Positions 45,854 through 54,147 of a stretch of 64,000 nucleotides of DNA are shown piece after piece. The stretch spans positions 248,001 through 312,000 of the forward strand of contig NZ_WMBB01000007.1 of the NCBI RefSeq assembly GCF_009708175.1, read 5' to 3'. Below the pieces are notes generated by a model. It did no database searches and was not told the DNA's origin. It worked only from the letters and a program-made list of their open reading frames with translations. The position numbers were made by a program, and so were the translations under genes. Each line of letters opens with the position of its first letter. The first letter of the stretch is position 1. This DNA is from Nocardia aurantiaca (GTDB lineage: Bacteria > Actinomycetota > Actinomycetes > Mycobacteriales > Mycobacteriaceae).

Positions 45854-45969
45854 TGGGTAAGACTAGGCTCGACACCGGCTTCCGACGGCGGTCGGCACCG
45901 AGCGCACGGCGGTGATCGGCCGTCGAAGTTGAGCACCCGACCTGGCCTTAGAAAGGGGCAGGAGTTTTC

Positions 45970-46863
45970 ATGTCCGACGTGTCCATCGGTCTCTCGGCGG
46001 ATTCGCTGCCCGTGGGTTCCGTCGACAACCTGCTTCCGCAGCTTGTCGAGCACCTGCGGCAGAACCGCACCGAACTGCGCGAGGAGTGGGCCCGTCGCAT
46101 CACCGATGCCCAGCTGCTCACCGCGATGACCCCCGAGGAGATCTTCTCGGAAGCCACCTCCGTCTACGACAACTACGTCGAGGTACTCGAGACCGGTAGC
46201 GTCGAAGCCCTGCAAACCTATGCCCGCGACCTCTCCGAACGCATCATCCCCAGAGGCGTCGAGACCGACGAGGTCGTCGGCATCGTGCTCCTGTTGCGAG
46301 ACGTGCTGGCGCGCAGCCTCTTCGAGAAGTACCAGTCCGACTTCGAGCTGCTGAAGCTGGTGCTCGACGCCTACGAACCGGCCGCCAACCGCATCGCCAA
46401 CACCGTGTCGGTGTCCTTCGTGCAGGAGCGCGAACGCGTTATCCGCCAGCAGCAGGAGGCGATTCGCGAGCTGTCCACCCCGGTTCTGCAGGTGCGCGAG
46501 CAGCTGCTGATCCTCCCCATCATCGGCGTGCTGGACTCCCAGCGCGCGCGTCAGCTCACCGAGCAGCTGCTGCGCGCCATCCGCGCCAACCGCGCCAAGG
46601 TCGTCGTCATCGACATCACCGGTGTGCCCGCGATCGACTCCACGGTCGCCAACCACTTGGTGCAGACGGTCGACGCGTCCGGACTCATGGGTGCGAATGT
46701 CATCATTACCGGCCTGTCGTCGGAGATCGCGCTTACCCTGGTGACCATCGGCCTGGATCTGTCGAAGATGAATGCCGTCGGCGATCTCCAGGGTGGCATC
46801 GAGGAAGCTGAGCGCTTACTCGGCTACGAGGTGTCGCGCGTCACCGACCGCGACGGACGGTAA
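45970..46863 (+). CDS. rsbR: RsbR-type stressosome protein (RsbR N-domain plus STAS)
   Basis: A 297-residue co-antagonist of the stressosome. The N-terminal half (about residues 20-155) is an all-helical non-heme-globin-like sensor domain; a linker helix ends in RELSTPVLQV, and the STAS domain follows (170-285). The two regulatory phosphorylation sites of RsbR proteins have counterparts here: Thr170 in ELSTPV and Thr225 in AIDSTVANHL. It is the first gene of rsbR-rsbS-rsbT, 14 nt before rsbS. It would form the sensing complex that holds RsbT until stress. Confidence 0.92.
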   Translation: MSDVSIGLSADSLPVGSVDNLLPQLVEHLRQNRTELREEWARRITDAQLLTAMTPEEIFSEATSVYDNYVEVLETGSVEALQTYARDLSERIIPRGVETDEVVGIVLLLRDVLARSLFEKYQSDFELLKLVLDAYEPAANRIANTVSVSFVQERERVIRQQQEAIRELSTPVLQVREQLLILPIIGVLDSQRARQLTEQLLRAIRANRAKVVVIDITGVPAIDSTVANHLVQTVDASGLMGANVIITGLSSEIALTLVTIGLDLSKMNAVGDLQGGIEEAERLLGYEVSRVTDRDGR

Positions 46864-46877
46864 TCAGGGCGGGGCAG

Positions 46878-47267
46878 ATGCCGGTACCCATTCTGAAGCA
46901 GGGCACCTACCTCATCGCGTCGGTGCAGTCGGCACTCACCGACGCGGATACCGAACGCCTGCAAGACGATCTGATGACCTACGTCAGCAGATATCGCGCC
47001 CAGGGCATCATCGTCGATGTCACCGCAATCGACGTGATGGACTCCTTTGCCGCCAGATCGCTACGTACCATCGCCCACATGACCAAGCTGCGGGGAGCGG
47101 AAACGGTCATCGTGGGCCTGCAGCCCGAAGTCGCCTTCGCCATGGTGCAATTGGGGCTCACCTTCGAGGACATGCACACTGCGCTGGACCTCGAGGAAGG
47201 CCTGGCCTGGCTGAACAAGAAGACCCAGAGTCGCAGCCAACGAGACGGTCGTGATCGTGGCCGCTGA
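46878..47267 (+). CDS. rsbS: RsbS-type stressosome scaffold (STAS domain)
   Basis: A 129-residue single STAS protein. The phosphorylatable serine is Ser56 in IDVMDSFAARSL. It matches RsbS of the Bacillus stressosome, phosphorylated by RsbT. The C-terminal tail (KKTQSRSQRDGRDRGR) is basic and overlaps the rsbT start by 17 nt, so translation is coupled. Confidence 0.92.
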   Translation: MPVPILKQGTYLIASVQSALTDADTERLQDDLMTYVSRYRAQGIIVDVTAIDVMDSFAARSLRTIAHMTKLRGAETVIVGLQPEVAFAMVQLGLTFEDMHTALDLEEGLAWLNKKTQSRSQRDGRDRGR

Positions 47268-47670
47268 CGACGTGGTGATCGCGGTGAACGTGTCGAACGA
47301 CATCGTGACCGCTCGGCAGGCGGGGCTGGAGTTGGCTGCCAAACTCGGCTTCTCGCTCTCCGATCGCACCATGATCGCGACCGCCATTTCCGAAGTGGCG
47401 CGCAATATCACGAGCTACGCCGGCACCGGGGAGATCCGGCTCGCCGTGCAGGATCGTGACGGCCGGCGCTCGATGGTGGTGCAGGCCAAGGACAATGGGC
47501 CCGGCATTCCCGACATTCCGCGCGCCATGGAGGACGGGTTCTCCACCGGACGCGGGCTGGGTCTGGGTCTTCCGGGCGCCAAGCGACTGATGGACGGCAT
47601 GGTCATCAATTCCCAACCGGGGCACGGCACACTCGTCGAAATGTGGAAGTGGGTGCCCACCGGTGCGTGA
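47251..47670 (+). CDS. rsbT: RsbT-type serine/threonine kinase (GHKL)
   Basis: A 139-residue GHKL kinase with the N box AISEVARNITSYAG, G1 box KDNGPGIPD and G2 box GRGLGLGLPGAKRL. It phosphorylates RsbS/RsbR and, when released, would activate the RsbU-type phosphatase encoded two genes further on. The GTG at 47251 lies inside rsbS. Confidence 0.93.
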   Translation: MIVAADDVVIAVNVSNDIVTARQAGLELAAKLGFSLSDRTMIATAISEVARNITSYAGTGEIRLAVQDRDGRRSMVVQAKDNGPGIPDIPRAMEDGFSTGRGLGLGLPGAKRLMDGMVINSQPGHGTLVEMWKWVPTGA

Positions 47671-48316
47671 GGACGGTTTCGTCGGCGCGGTCGAATGGGC
47701 CGTCGCCGGTCGCGCGCTGCCCGGGCAACGCGTTTCGGGCGACCGGTCGGTCGTGCTCGACGCGGGCGGAGGCTCCGTGCTCTTCGCCGTGCTGGACGGT
47801 CTGGGACACGGCGCGGCCGCGGCCGACGCCTCGGATCGGGCGGCGCAGGTGCTGGCCGAGAACCGCGCCGAGCCACTGGATGTGCTGTTGCTGCTGTGTC
47901 ATCGCGCCATGTCCGACACCCGCGGCGCGGCGGTGTCCCTGGCGCTGTTCGATTCTCGTGACCGCGTGCACTGGTTGGGCGTCGGCAATGTCGAATCCCG
48001 CATCGTCGCAGCCGCTCCCGGCAAACCCGCCGTTCGCGCAACGGCCCTGCTGTCCGGCGGCATCGTCGGCTATCTGCTGCCGCCGAACCTGCAACCGCAG
48101 ACCGTGCCGGTGCGTCCCGGCGACCTGCTGCTCATGTCCACCGACGGCATCACCAGCAGCTTCGCCGATGGCATCGACCTGTCCAAGCCGACCGCGGAGA
48201 TCACCGCCGAGATCCTGGCCCGCCACGCCAAGGACACCGACGACGCGCTCGTCCTGGCCGCCCGCCATCGCGGGCAATCCCATTCCTCCCAACCCATTCC
48301 GAGTGTGAAGCCATGA
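47663..48316 (+). CDS. rsbX: RsbX-like PP2C phosphatase
   Basis: A 217-residue PP2C/SpoIIE-type phosphatase. VLDGLGHGAAAADAS gives the metal-binding Asp, and LLLMSTDGITSSF and DTDDALVLAARH the later ones. Short stand-alone phosphatases in this place (RsbX) dephosphorylate RsbS and RsbR and reset the stressosome. GTG 47663 overlaps rsbT by 8 nt. Confidence 0.82.
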   Translation: MREDGFVGAVEWAVAGRALPGQRVSGDRSVVLDAGGGSVLFAVLDGLGHGAAAADASDRAAQVLAENRAEPLDVLLLLCHRAMSDTRGAAVSLALFDSRDRVHWLGVGNVESRIVAAAPGKPAVRATALLSGGIVGYLLPPNLQPQTVPVRPGDLLLMSTDGITSSFADGIDLSKPTAEITAEILARHAKDTDDALVLAARHRGQSHSSQPIPSVKP

Positions 48317-48426
48317 GCGAGATCACCGGCTCGAGGGGGCGAGGTCCGCAGGCGCCGCTTCGTCTCTGTGCGCTTGCCCGCGCAACCACGGACAGCCTCC
48401 GCACACGCCGATGGAGCAGAGCGTGA
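48313..48426 (+). CDS. 37-residue ORF bridging rsbX and the RsbU-like gene
   Basis: ATG overlaps the rsbX stop (ATGA) and its TGA overlaps the GTG of the next gene (GTGA). The peptide (MSEITGSRGRGPQAPL and onward) is basic and has no domain. It would carry ribosomes across the gap between rsbX and the phosphatase gene and so keep translation coupled. No peptide function is implied. Confidence 0.4.
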   Translation: MSEITGSRGRGPQAPLRLCALARATTDSLRTRRWSRA

Positions 48427-50726
48427 GTGCGGTACTGGCCGCTTTTCGCGAGGCGTACGCCGCCGCGCTCCGGCTGCACCTGCGCGCCCCCAACCAGAAC
48501 ACCCTGGCCGAGGGCTACGAGCTCGGACGGCGGGCGCTGGTGGAGGGCGTGAGCATTCTCGACCTCACCGAGCACCACTTCCGGCTGCTCGAACTCGAGG
48601 GTCTGGTGCCCGCCGCCGATGGCACCGACCGCACCGAGGCGGCGCTGGAGTTCCTGCTGCAGACCATGGCGGCCCTCGACGTCGCCACCCGTGGCTTCCT
48701 CGACGGGACCCGCCGCTACGAGCAACAGCGTTCCCGCGCCGACGATCTCGAAGGGCGCGACGCCTTTCGCACGGCGCTGGTGGAGTCGCTGCAGGACGGG
48801 TTCTTCGTCGTCGATTCTCAGGGCACGCTGATCGAGGTCAATTCGGCGTTCGGGGCGCTCACCGGCTATGGGCCGGACGGCATCCCGTACGCCGTCCCCC
48901 ACCCCTGGACCATTCCCGAAGCCCCGCGCTACCCGGATCTGGGCACCGATGCGGCGCGCTTCGTCATGCCCATCCGCCACCGCGATGGGCGACAACTGTG
49001 GCTGGCGGTGTCGACCTCCTCACTGGTGAAACCCGAGGACGGCGAACGCATCTTCGTCGGCACGCTGCGCGATGTGACGGCCGAGCACGATGCCCAGGCC
49101 CGCGACCAGGCCGTCTCGCGTCTGGCCACCGCTGTCGGCGCGGCGACCAGTGTCGTCGAGGTGCTCACGGTCGGTCTCGAGGAGCTGCGGCGGGCCGTGG
49201 GCGCGGAGGCCGCCGTGGTGTCGGTCTGGCCCAATCACCACACCGGGCCGGAACTGTATGTCTCCGAAGACAATCCGTACACCGGCGCGGGCCTGGCCCC
49301 GCACGACACCCAGCCCATCCCGCGGCGCGGCAAACCCGAGCCCGATGGCGGTCGCGAATCGCGGCGGGTCCTCGATGCCCGGGCTCGCGCGCTGCTCGAT
49401 CGCGCCCGATTGCAGCCGGGTCGCACCATGTTCGCCATCCCCGAAGGGGTTTCCAGCTCGGAGGGCATCGTCGCGCCGCTGGGCGAGAGCGGAGATGCGG
49501 CGCTGTGGCTGCGCTTCGCGGCGCCCCGCGTGATCACGCCCGGCGACTGGGCGCTGTTCTCGCTGCTGGTCGGGCATCTGAGTCTGGCGGTGCAGCGAGC
49601 CCGTAACTTCGATCAGGCGCGCTCGACCTCGCTCACCCTGCAGCGCGCCATGCTCGGCCCGATCGAACTGCCGCCGCGCTTCTCGGTGCACTACGAGCCC
49701 GCGCTGCCGCCGCTCGAGATCGGCGGCGACTGGTACGACGTAGTGCGCCTGGAGGACGGCACCATCGGCGTGGTCGTCGGCGACTGCGTCGGCCGTGGTC
49801 TCTCGGCCGCGGTGGTGATGGGCCAATTGCGCACGGCGGCACGGGCTTTACTGCTGCGCGGCGCGGGGCCCGCGCAGTTGCTGGCCGAACTTGACACCGT
49901 CGCCTCCCGTATTCCGGGAGCCATGTGCACGACCGTGTGCGCCGCCATTCTGGATCCGGTGCGGGGGCTGGTGCGCTACTCCAATGCCGGGCACATGCCG
50001 CCGGTCCTGGCCGATCCCGGCAAGCAGGGCAGGCTGCTGGAGGGTGGACGCGCATTCCCCCTGGCCACCTTCGACATTCCACGCCGCCCGGAGGCCACCA
50101 CCGCCATGGCCCCCGGATCCACACTGGTCCTGTTCACCGATGGCCTGGTGGAGCAGCGCGGCGTCGATATCGGCGACCGCTTCATCGAACTCGCCGATGA
50201 ATTGGCGCATGTCGCCGGGAAATTGCCGCGTGAGGTCGCCGATTCGGTGCTGTCACGACTGCGGCCCGCCGCGGGTTACGACGACGACGTGGCCATGGTG
50301 GTGTACCGGCAGCCGCCCAAGTCCCTGCACGTGGACGTGCCCGCCGAGGCCCGTGAGCTGTCCGGTATCCGGCGCGCGCTGCGCGCCTGGCTGAGCGCGG
50401 CGGCGGTGCCGCACGATACGGCGGTGGACCTGGTGTCGGCCGCGAACGAGGCATGCAGCAACAGCATCGAGCACGCGTATCTCGGCGGCGAGCCGGGCCG
50501 GGTGCGGCTCACCGCCGATTGCGGGCTGGACAGCCTCACCCTCGAGGTGTCCGACACCGGCGTGTGGCGGCCGCTGCCCGCGGATCCGGGTAACCGCGGC
50601 CGCGGCATCGCGATGATGCGCGCGCTCACCGACCATCTCGACATCGACAGTTCGGGCCCGGGCACACGGGTCCGGATGTCAGTGCGACTGATGGCCGTTT
50701 CATTTTCGGCGGCCGGGCGCATGTGA
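48423..50726 (+). CDS. multidomain RsbU-like phosphatase (PAS-GAF-PP2C-HATPase)
   Basis: A 767-residue signalling protein. In order it has an N-terminal helical RsbU_N-like domain that would bind RsbT (about 1-85), PAS (about 115-220, SLQDGFFVVDSQGTLIEVNS), GAF (about 230-405), SpoIIE/PP2C phosphatase (about 420-620, GDWYDVV, VGDCVGRG, LVLFTDGLVEQRG) and a C-terminal GHKL anti-sigma kinase domain (about 635-757, ANEACSNSIEHAY). It thus joins a phosphatase and an RsbW-like kinase in one chain acting on an RsbV-type STAS protein. GTG 48423 has GGAG 6 nt upstream; ATG 48411 has none. Confidence 0.88.
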   Translation: MSAVLAAFREAYAAALRLHLRAPNQNTLAEGYELGRRALVEGVSILDLTEHHFRLLELEGLVPAADGTDRTEAALEFLLQTMAALDVATRGFLDGTRRYEQQRSRADDLEGRDAFRTALVESLQDGFFVVDSQGTLIEVNSAFGALTGYGPDGIPYAVPHPWTIPEAPRYPDLGTDAARFVMPIRHRDGRQLWLAVSTSSLVKPEDGERIFVGTLRDVTAEHDAQARDQAVSRLATAVGAATSVVEVLTVGLEELRRAVGAEAAVVSVWPNHHTGPELYVSEDNPYTGAGLAPHDTQPIPRRGKPEPDGGRESRRVLDARARALLDRARLQPGRTMFAIPEGVSSSEGIVAPLGESGDAALWLRFAAPRVITPGDWALFSLLVGHLSLAVQRARNFDQARSTSLTLQRAMLGPIELPPRFSVHYEPALPPLEIGGDWYDVVRLEDGTIGVVVGDCVGRGLSAAVVMGQLRTAARALLLRGAGPAQLLAELDTVASRIPGAMCTTVCAAILDPVRGLVRYSNAGHMPPVLADPGKQGRLLEGGRAFPLATFDIPRRPEATTAMAPGSTLVLFTDGLVEQRGVDIGDRFIELADELAHVAGKLPREVADSVLSRLRPAAGYDDDVAMVVYRQPPKSLHVDVPAEARELSGIRRALRAWLSAAAVPHDTAVDLVSAANEACSNSIEHAYLGGEPGRVRLTADCGLDSLTLEVSDTGVWRPLPADPGNRGRGIAMMRALTDHLDIDSSGPGTRVRMSVRLMAVSFSAAGRM

Positions 50727-50757
50727 ATCAGGGTCCGCCGGGACGAGTTCGGCGGGC

Positions 50758-50783
50758 GGTTTCGGAGGACTCCGAAAGGGTAC
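50758..50783 (+). promoter_or_regulatory. SigF/SigB-type promoter of the rsbV-like gene
   Basis: GGTTT, exactly 15 nt, then GGGTAC, a textbook match to the mycobacterial SigF consensus GGTTT-N15-GGGTA. The spacer itself is part of a perfect dyad (TTTCGGAG GA CTCCGAAA, 50760-50777). It ends 79 nt before the GTG. Confidence 0.7.
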
Positions 50784-50862
50784 GGTAGCTGCGGTTTTCC
50801 CGGTAACGCCACTACCGAACCAGTACCGATGTGGTAGACGATGCAGCACGAACGGACGGAGC

Positions 50863-51252
50863 GTGGCAGATTTGACAAACGTGACCAATACTTCCGGAGA
50901 CGGCTACCCATTCGCCGACACGATGACCACCTCGGTCACCCAGGCCGACGGCGCGACCGTGCTCACCGTGGCCGGCGAGGTCGACCTCGCGACGGCTCCC
51001 GCACTGGAGAACGCCATCGACGCGGCCCTGGCGGGCAAGCCCGCCGCGCTGGTGATCGATCTGACCGCGGTCAGCTTCCTGGCCTCGGCGGGTATGGCGG
51101 TACTGGTCGGCGTCCACAAGCGCGCCGGCGAGACCCACCTCATGGTGGTGGCGGACGGGCCAGCCACCAGTCGCCAGTTGAAGATGACCAGCCTTGACCA
51201 GGTGTTCTCGCTGCATACCACGCTGGCGGAGGCGCTCAGCGCCCTGCGCTGA
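50863..51252 (+). CDS. rsbV: RsbV-type anti-anti-sigma factor (STAS)
   Basis: A 129-residue STAS protein. The switch serine is Ser75 in AVSFLASAGMAVLV; when dephosphorylated it would bind the anti-sigma kinase and free the sigma factor. The first 20 residues are a disordered extension. GTG 50863 has GGAG upstream. It is the probable substrate of the RsbU-like phosphatase encoded just before it, and it is driven by its own stress promoter. The sigma factor gene is not in the window. Confidence 0.88.
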   Translation: MADLTNVTNTSGDGYPFADTMTTSVTQADGATVLTVAGEVDLATAPALENAIDAALAGKPAALVIDLTAVSFLASAGMAVLVGVHKRAGETHLMVVADGPATSRQLKMTSLDQVFSLHTTLAEALSALR

Positions 51253-51274
51253 CGCCCGGGGTTCCGAAGACGAC

Positions 51275-51307
51275 GAAGCCGAGTCCGGTACACCCGGACT
51301 CGGCTTC
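51275..51307. terminator. bidirectional terminator between rsbV and the LLM oxidoreductase gene
   Basis: A perfect 14-bp stem (51275-51288 with 51294-51307) and 5-nt loop between convergent genes. T tracts are weak on both sides. Confidence 0.75.
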
Positions 51308-51324
51308 ACGATGTTGAGGCTCGG

Positions 51325-52362
51325 TCAGATGAGCTCGCGCAGCTGCTCGATCAGCTTCACCCGCTCGGCCGGGGTGCCGGCCATCGGGACCACGTTCAGG
51401 ACGGTGACACCGGCCTCGCGGAAGGCCGCGACCCGCTCCTTCACGAACCCGGCCGACCCGATCAGGTTCGTATCGCGGACCAGGTCGTCCGGAACCGCCT
51501 TGGCGGCCTCTTCCTTCCGGCCCGCCAGGTACAGCTCCTGGATCCGGTCGGCCTCGGCGCCGTAGCCGTACTTGGTGGCCAGCGCGTGGTAGAAGTTCTT
51601 GCCCTTGGCGCCCATGCCGCCGATGTAGAGGGCCAGGTGCGGCTTGACCCCGTCGCGCCAGCTGTCGACATGGTCGCCGATGGCCAGCGCCGGACCGGCG
51701 AACACCTCGAGGTCGCCCAGCGCCGGATCACGCTTGGCCAGACCGGCTTTCACCGAATCGCCCCAGACCAGGTCGGCCTTCTCCGGGAGGAAGAAGATGG
51801 GCTGCCAGCCCTCGGCCACCTCGGCCGCCAGCTCCACGTTCTTCGGGCCCAGCGCGGCCAGCAGCACCGGAATGTTCTCGCGCACCGGGTGATTGATGAG
51901 CTTGAGTGGCTTGCCCAGGCCGGTGCCCTGCCCCTCGGGCAGCGGGATGTTGTAATACTTGCCGCTGTGCTCGAGGCGCTCGCGCTTCCACACCTTGCGG
52001 CAGATCTCGAGCACCTCGCGGGTGCGGCCGATCGGAGCGTCGTAGGGCACGCCGTGGAAGCCCTCGATCACCTGCGGGCCGGAGGCGCCCAGGCCCAGGA
52101 TGAAGCGGCCGTCGGAGACGTAGTCCAGGCCCGCCGCGGTCATGGCGGTCAGCGTGGGCGTGCGGGTGTAGAGCTGCAGGATGCCCGAGGCCAGCTGCAC
52201 CCGTTCGGTCTTCGCAGCCAGGTAGCCGAGCGCGCTCACGGCGTCGAACGAATACGCCTCGGGCACGAACACGATGTCCAGGCCCGCCCGTTCGAGGTCG
52301 GCGACCTCGGCGGCGATCTCCTTGAAGCCGTCGGTGTAATTGATCGACAGTCCGATACGCAT
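51325..52362 (-). CDS. F420-dependent LLM-class oxidoreductase
   Basis: A 345-residue TIM-barrel enzyme of the luciferase-like superfamily, F420-using branch. MRIGLSINYTDGFKEIAAEV, GLDIVFVPEAYSFDA and FILGLGASGPQVIEGFHGVPY are typical of mycobacterial members. The physiological substrate is unknown. TAAGGT ends 7 nt before ATG 52362, so the mRNA is probably leaderless; the upstream in-frame start at 52380 is not needed. Confidence 0.87.
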   Translation of the reverse strand: MRIGLSINYTDGFKEIAAEVADLERAGLDIVFVPEAYSFDAVSALGYLAAKTERVQLASGILQLYTRTPTLTAMTAAGLDYVSDGRFILGLGASGPQVIEGFHGVPYDAPIGRTREVLEICRKVWKRERLEHSGKYYNIPLPEGQGTGLGKPLKLINHPVRENIPVLLAALGPKNVELAAEVAEGWQPIFFLPEKADLVWGDSVKAGLAKRDPALGDLEVFAGPALAIGDHVDSWRDGVKPHLALYIGGMGAKGKNFYHALATKYGYGAEADRIQELYLAGRKEEAAKAVPDDLVRDTNLIGSAGFVKERVAAFREAGVTVLNVVPMAGTPAERVKLIEQLRELI

Positions 52363-52488
52363 GTGCGGGACCTTACCCACCTATTGGCACAACGACAGCG
52401 GGCGGGTTGCCGGTGACGGCCCAGGGACCGGTACGGTAGGCGGCGAAATCACCCGAATTCCCCGTACTGCCAAGGGAGGCCACCCCTC

Positions 52489-53127
52489 ATGACTCAGGAC
52501 AGCACCACCTTCGGTGACTCGACACTGCGGGGGTACCTGGGTGAACTGGCCGCCAAGGTGCCCGCCCCCGGCGGCGGCGCGGTCGCGGCCCTGCACGCGG
52601 CTCAGGGCGCGGCGCTGGTGGCCATGGTCGCGCGCTACACCACCCGGGCCAAGGACGCCGACAATCGCCCGGTCATCGACCGGATCATCGAGGCCGCCGA
52701 TACCGCCCGCGAGCGCTCGCTGGCCCTGGCCGACGCCGATGCGGCCGCCTTCACCGCGGTCGGCAATGCCTACAAGCTGCCCAAGGAGACCGAGGCCGAG
52801 CAGACCGCGCGCGGCGAGGCCATCACCGCGGCACTGCTGCGGGCCGCCCGGGTGCCCGCGGCCGTGGTCGCCGAGGCCGACGAGATCGTCTCTCTCGCAA
52901 TGGAACTGCTGCCCATCGGCAACCCGAACGTGGTCACCGATATCGGCGCGGCGGCCGACTGCGCACGAGCGGCGGCGGCCAGCTCGCAGCTGAACATCGC
53001 CATCAATGTCGCGGCCCTGGACAGCGCCGCGGGCGCGGAGTTCGCGCCGGTGCTCGAGCAGATCGAAAAAGTCATCGCCCGGGCCGACGCCCTGCACGAC
53101 GATGTGGTCGCGGCCATCGCCCGCTGA
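52489..53127 (+). CDS. FchA-like methenyl-tetrahydrofolate cyclohydrolase (cyclodeaminase family)
   Basis: A 212-residue all-helical protein of the formiminotransferase-cyclodeaminase family, stand-alone form. AKVPAPGGGAVAALHAAQGA is the family signature, followed by TDIGAAADCARAAAASSQLN. Such proteins are cyclohydrolases (FchA) or cyclodeaminases acting on folate one-carbon units. GGGAGG lies before the ATG. A FolD-like gene that lacks a key lysine lies 1 kb away, so this protein may supply the cyclohydrolase step; that is inference. Confidence 0.83.
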   Translation: MTQDSTTFGDSTLRGYLGELAAKVPAPGGGAVAALHAAQGAALVAMVARYTTRAKDADNRPVIDRIIEAADTARERSLALADADAAAFTAVGNAYKLPKETEAEQTARGEAITAALLRAARVPAAVVAEADEIVSLAMELLPIGNPNVVTDIGAAADCARAAAASSQLNIAINVAALDSAAGAEFAPVLEQIEKVIARADALHDDVVAAIAR

Positions 53128-53148
53128 CCGTCGTGAATCGGACCTGCG

Positions 53149-53189
53149 CTGTGCCCCGTTCCGTTATGGAACGGGGCACAGTCAATTTT
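53149..53189 (+). terminator. intrinsic terminator after the FchA-like gene
   Basis: A perfect 14-bp stem (53149-53162 with 53168-53181), 5-nt loop GTTAT, followed by TCAATTTT. Confidence 0.88.
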
Positions 53190-53332
53190 CCGCCCTCTAC
53201 CTGGCGATACGAAGTACGCAAAGCTCCCACGCCGGGACAATGGTTACGAACCGGGTACATTTCCAGATGGGACTGATGATCAAGCCATAGTCTGTGGAAC
53301 CTAGCCCTACACCCCCTCGAAGGGATGCAAGA

Positions 53333-54079
53333 ATGCGGAAAGCGATCCGCTCCCTGTTCGTCGCGAGCGTCGTCGTCGCGGCGGCCGCGTTCGGTACCGG
53401 AGCCGCCGGCGCGGCCTCCGTGACACCCGATCTCCCAGCGGTACAAGCGATTACGCCAGGCCCAGGCCAGGTGGTGGGCATCGCAGCCCCGGTGACCGTG
53501 CAGTTCGCGTCCGCCGTCACCGACCGCGCGCAGGCCGAGCGCACCGTCGACGTCCGCGCGGAGAACTCCCTCGCGGGGCACTTCACCTGGCTCGACGACC
53601 GCCAGCTGATGTGGCAGCCGACCAAGTATTTGCCCGCCTCCGCACCGATCAGCGTCTCCGCCGGACGCGAGCACATCAAGTTCCAGACCGACGGCGGCAC
53701 CTCGGCCGACGCCGACATGTCGGCGCACACCTTCACCGTCTGGGTCAACGGCGTCGCACGGACCATGCCCGCGTCGATGGGCAAGCCGGGGCGCGAAACT
53801 CCGGTCGGAACCTTCCCCGTCCTGTCTCGTGAGCGCTCGGTCACCTTCGACTCCCGGACCATCGGCATCCCGCTGAACGATCCGGAGGGCTACCTGATTA
53901 CCGGTGAGTTCGCCGAGCGCCTGACCTGGGGTGGCGTCTACGTCCACTCCGCGCCCTGGTCCGTGGATTCCCAGGGCGTCGCGAACGTCAGCCACGGCTG
54001 CATCAACCTCGCCCCCGCCGACGCCGAGTGGTACTACGACAACGTCAACGTCGGAGACCCCGTCACCACGCACTGGTGA
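53333..54079 (+). CDS. L,D-transpeptidase
   Basis: A 248-residue exported peptidoglycan cross-linker making 3-3 bonds. It has a signal peptide (SLFVASVVVAAAAFGTG, cleavage near AAGA-AS), an Ig-like domain (about residues 45-120) and a YkuD catalytic domain with YVHSAPW and the active-site SHGCINLAPADAEWYY. It has no lipobox, unlike LdtB of mycobacteria, so it is soluble or wall-bound. ATG at 53333 is preceded by AAGGGA; the GTG at 53294 would bury the signal peptide. Confidence 0.93.
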   Translation: MRKAIRSLFVASVVVAAAAFGTGAAGAASVTPDLPAVQAITPGPGQVVGIAAPVTVQFASAVTDRAQAERTVDVRAENSLAGHFTWLDDRQLMWQPTKYLPASAPISVSAGREHIKFQTDGGTSADADMSAHTFTVWVNGVARTMPASMGKPGRETPVGTFPVLSRERSVTFDSRTIGIPLNDPEGYLITGEFAERLTWGGVYVHSAPWSVDSQGVANVSHGCINLAPADAEWYYDNVNVGDPVTTHW

Positions 54080-54085
54080 GCACGG

Positions 54086-54140
54086 GATCAGGGAGCTCTC
54101 AGCGTCAAGAATCGGATTCCGCGCCGAGAGCTCTCTGATC
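54086..54140. terminator. terminator between convergent L,D-transpeptidase and folD-like genes
   Basis: A 15-bp stem with one G-T pair (54086-54100 with 54126-54140) around a 25-nt loop, followed on the plus strand by TTGGTTGT. Confidence 0.65.
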
Positions 54141-54147
54141 TTGGTTG

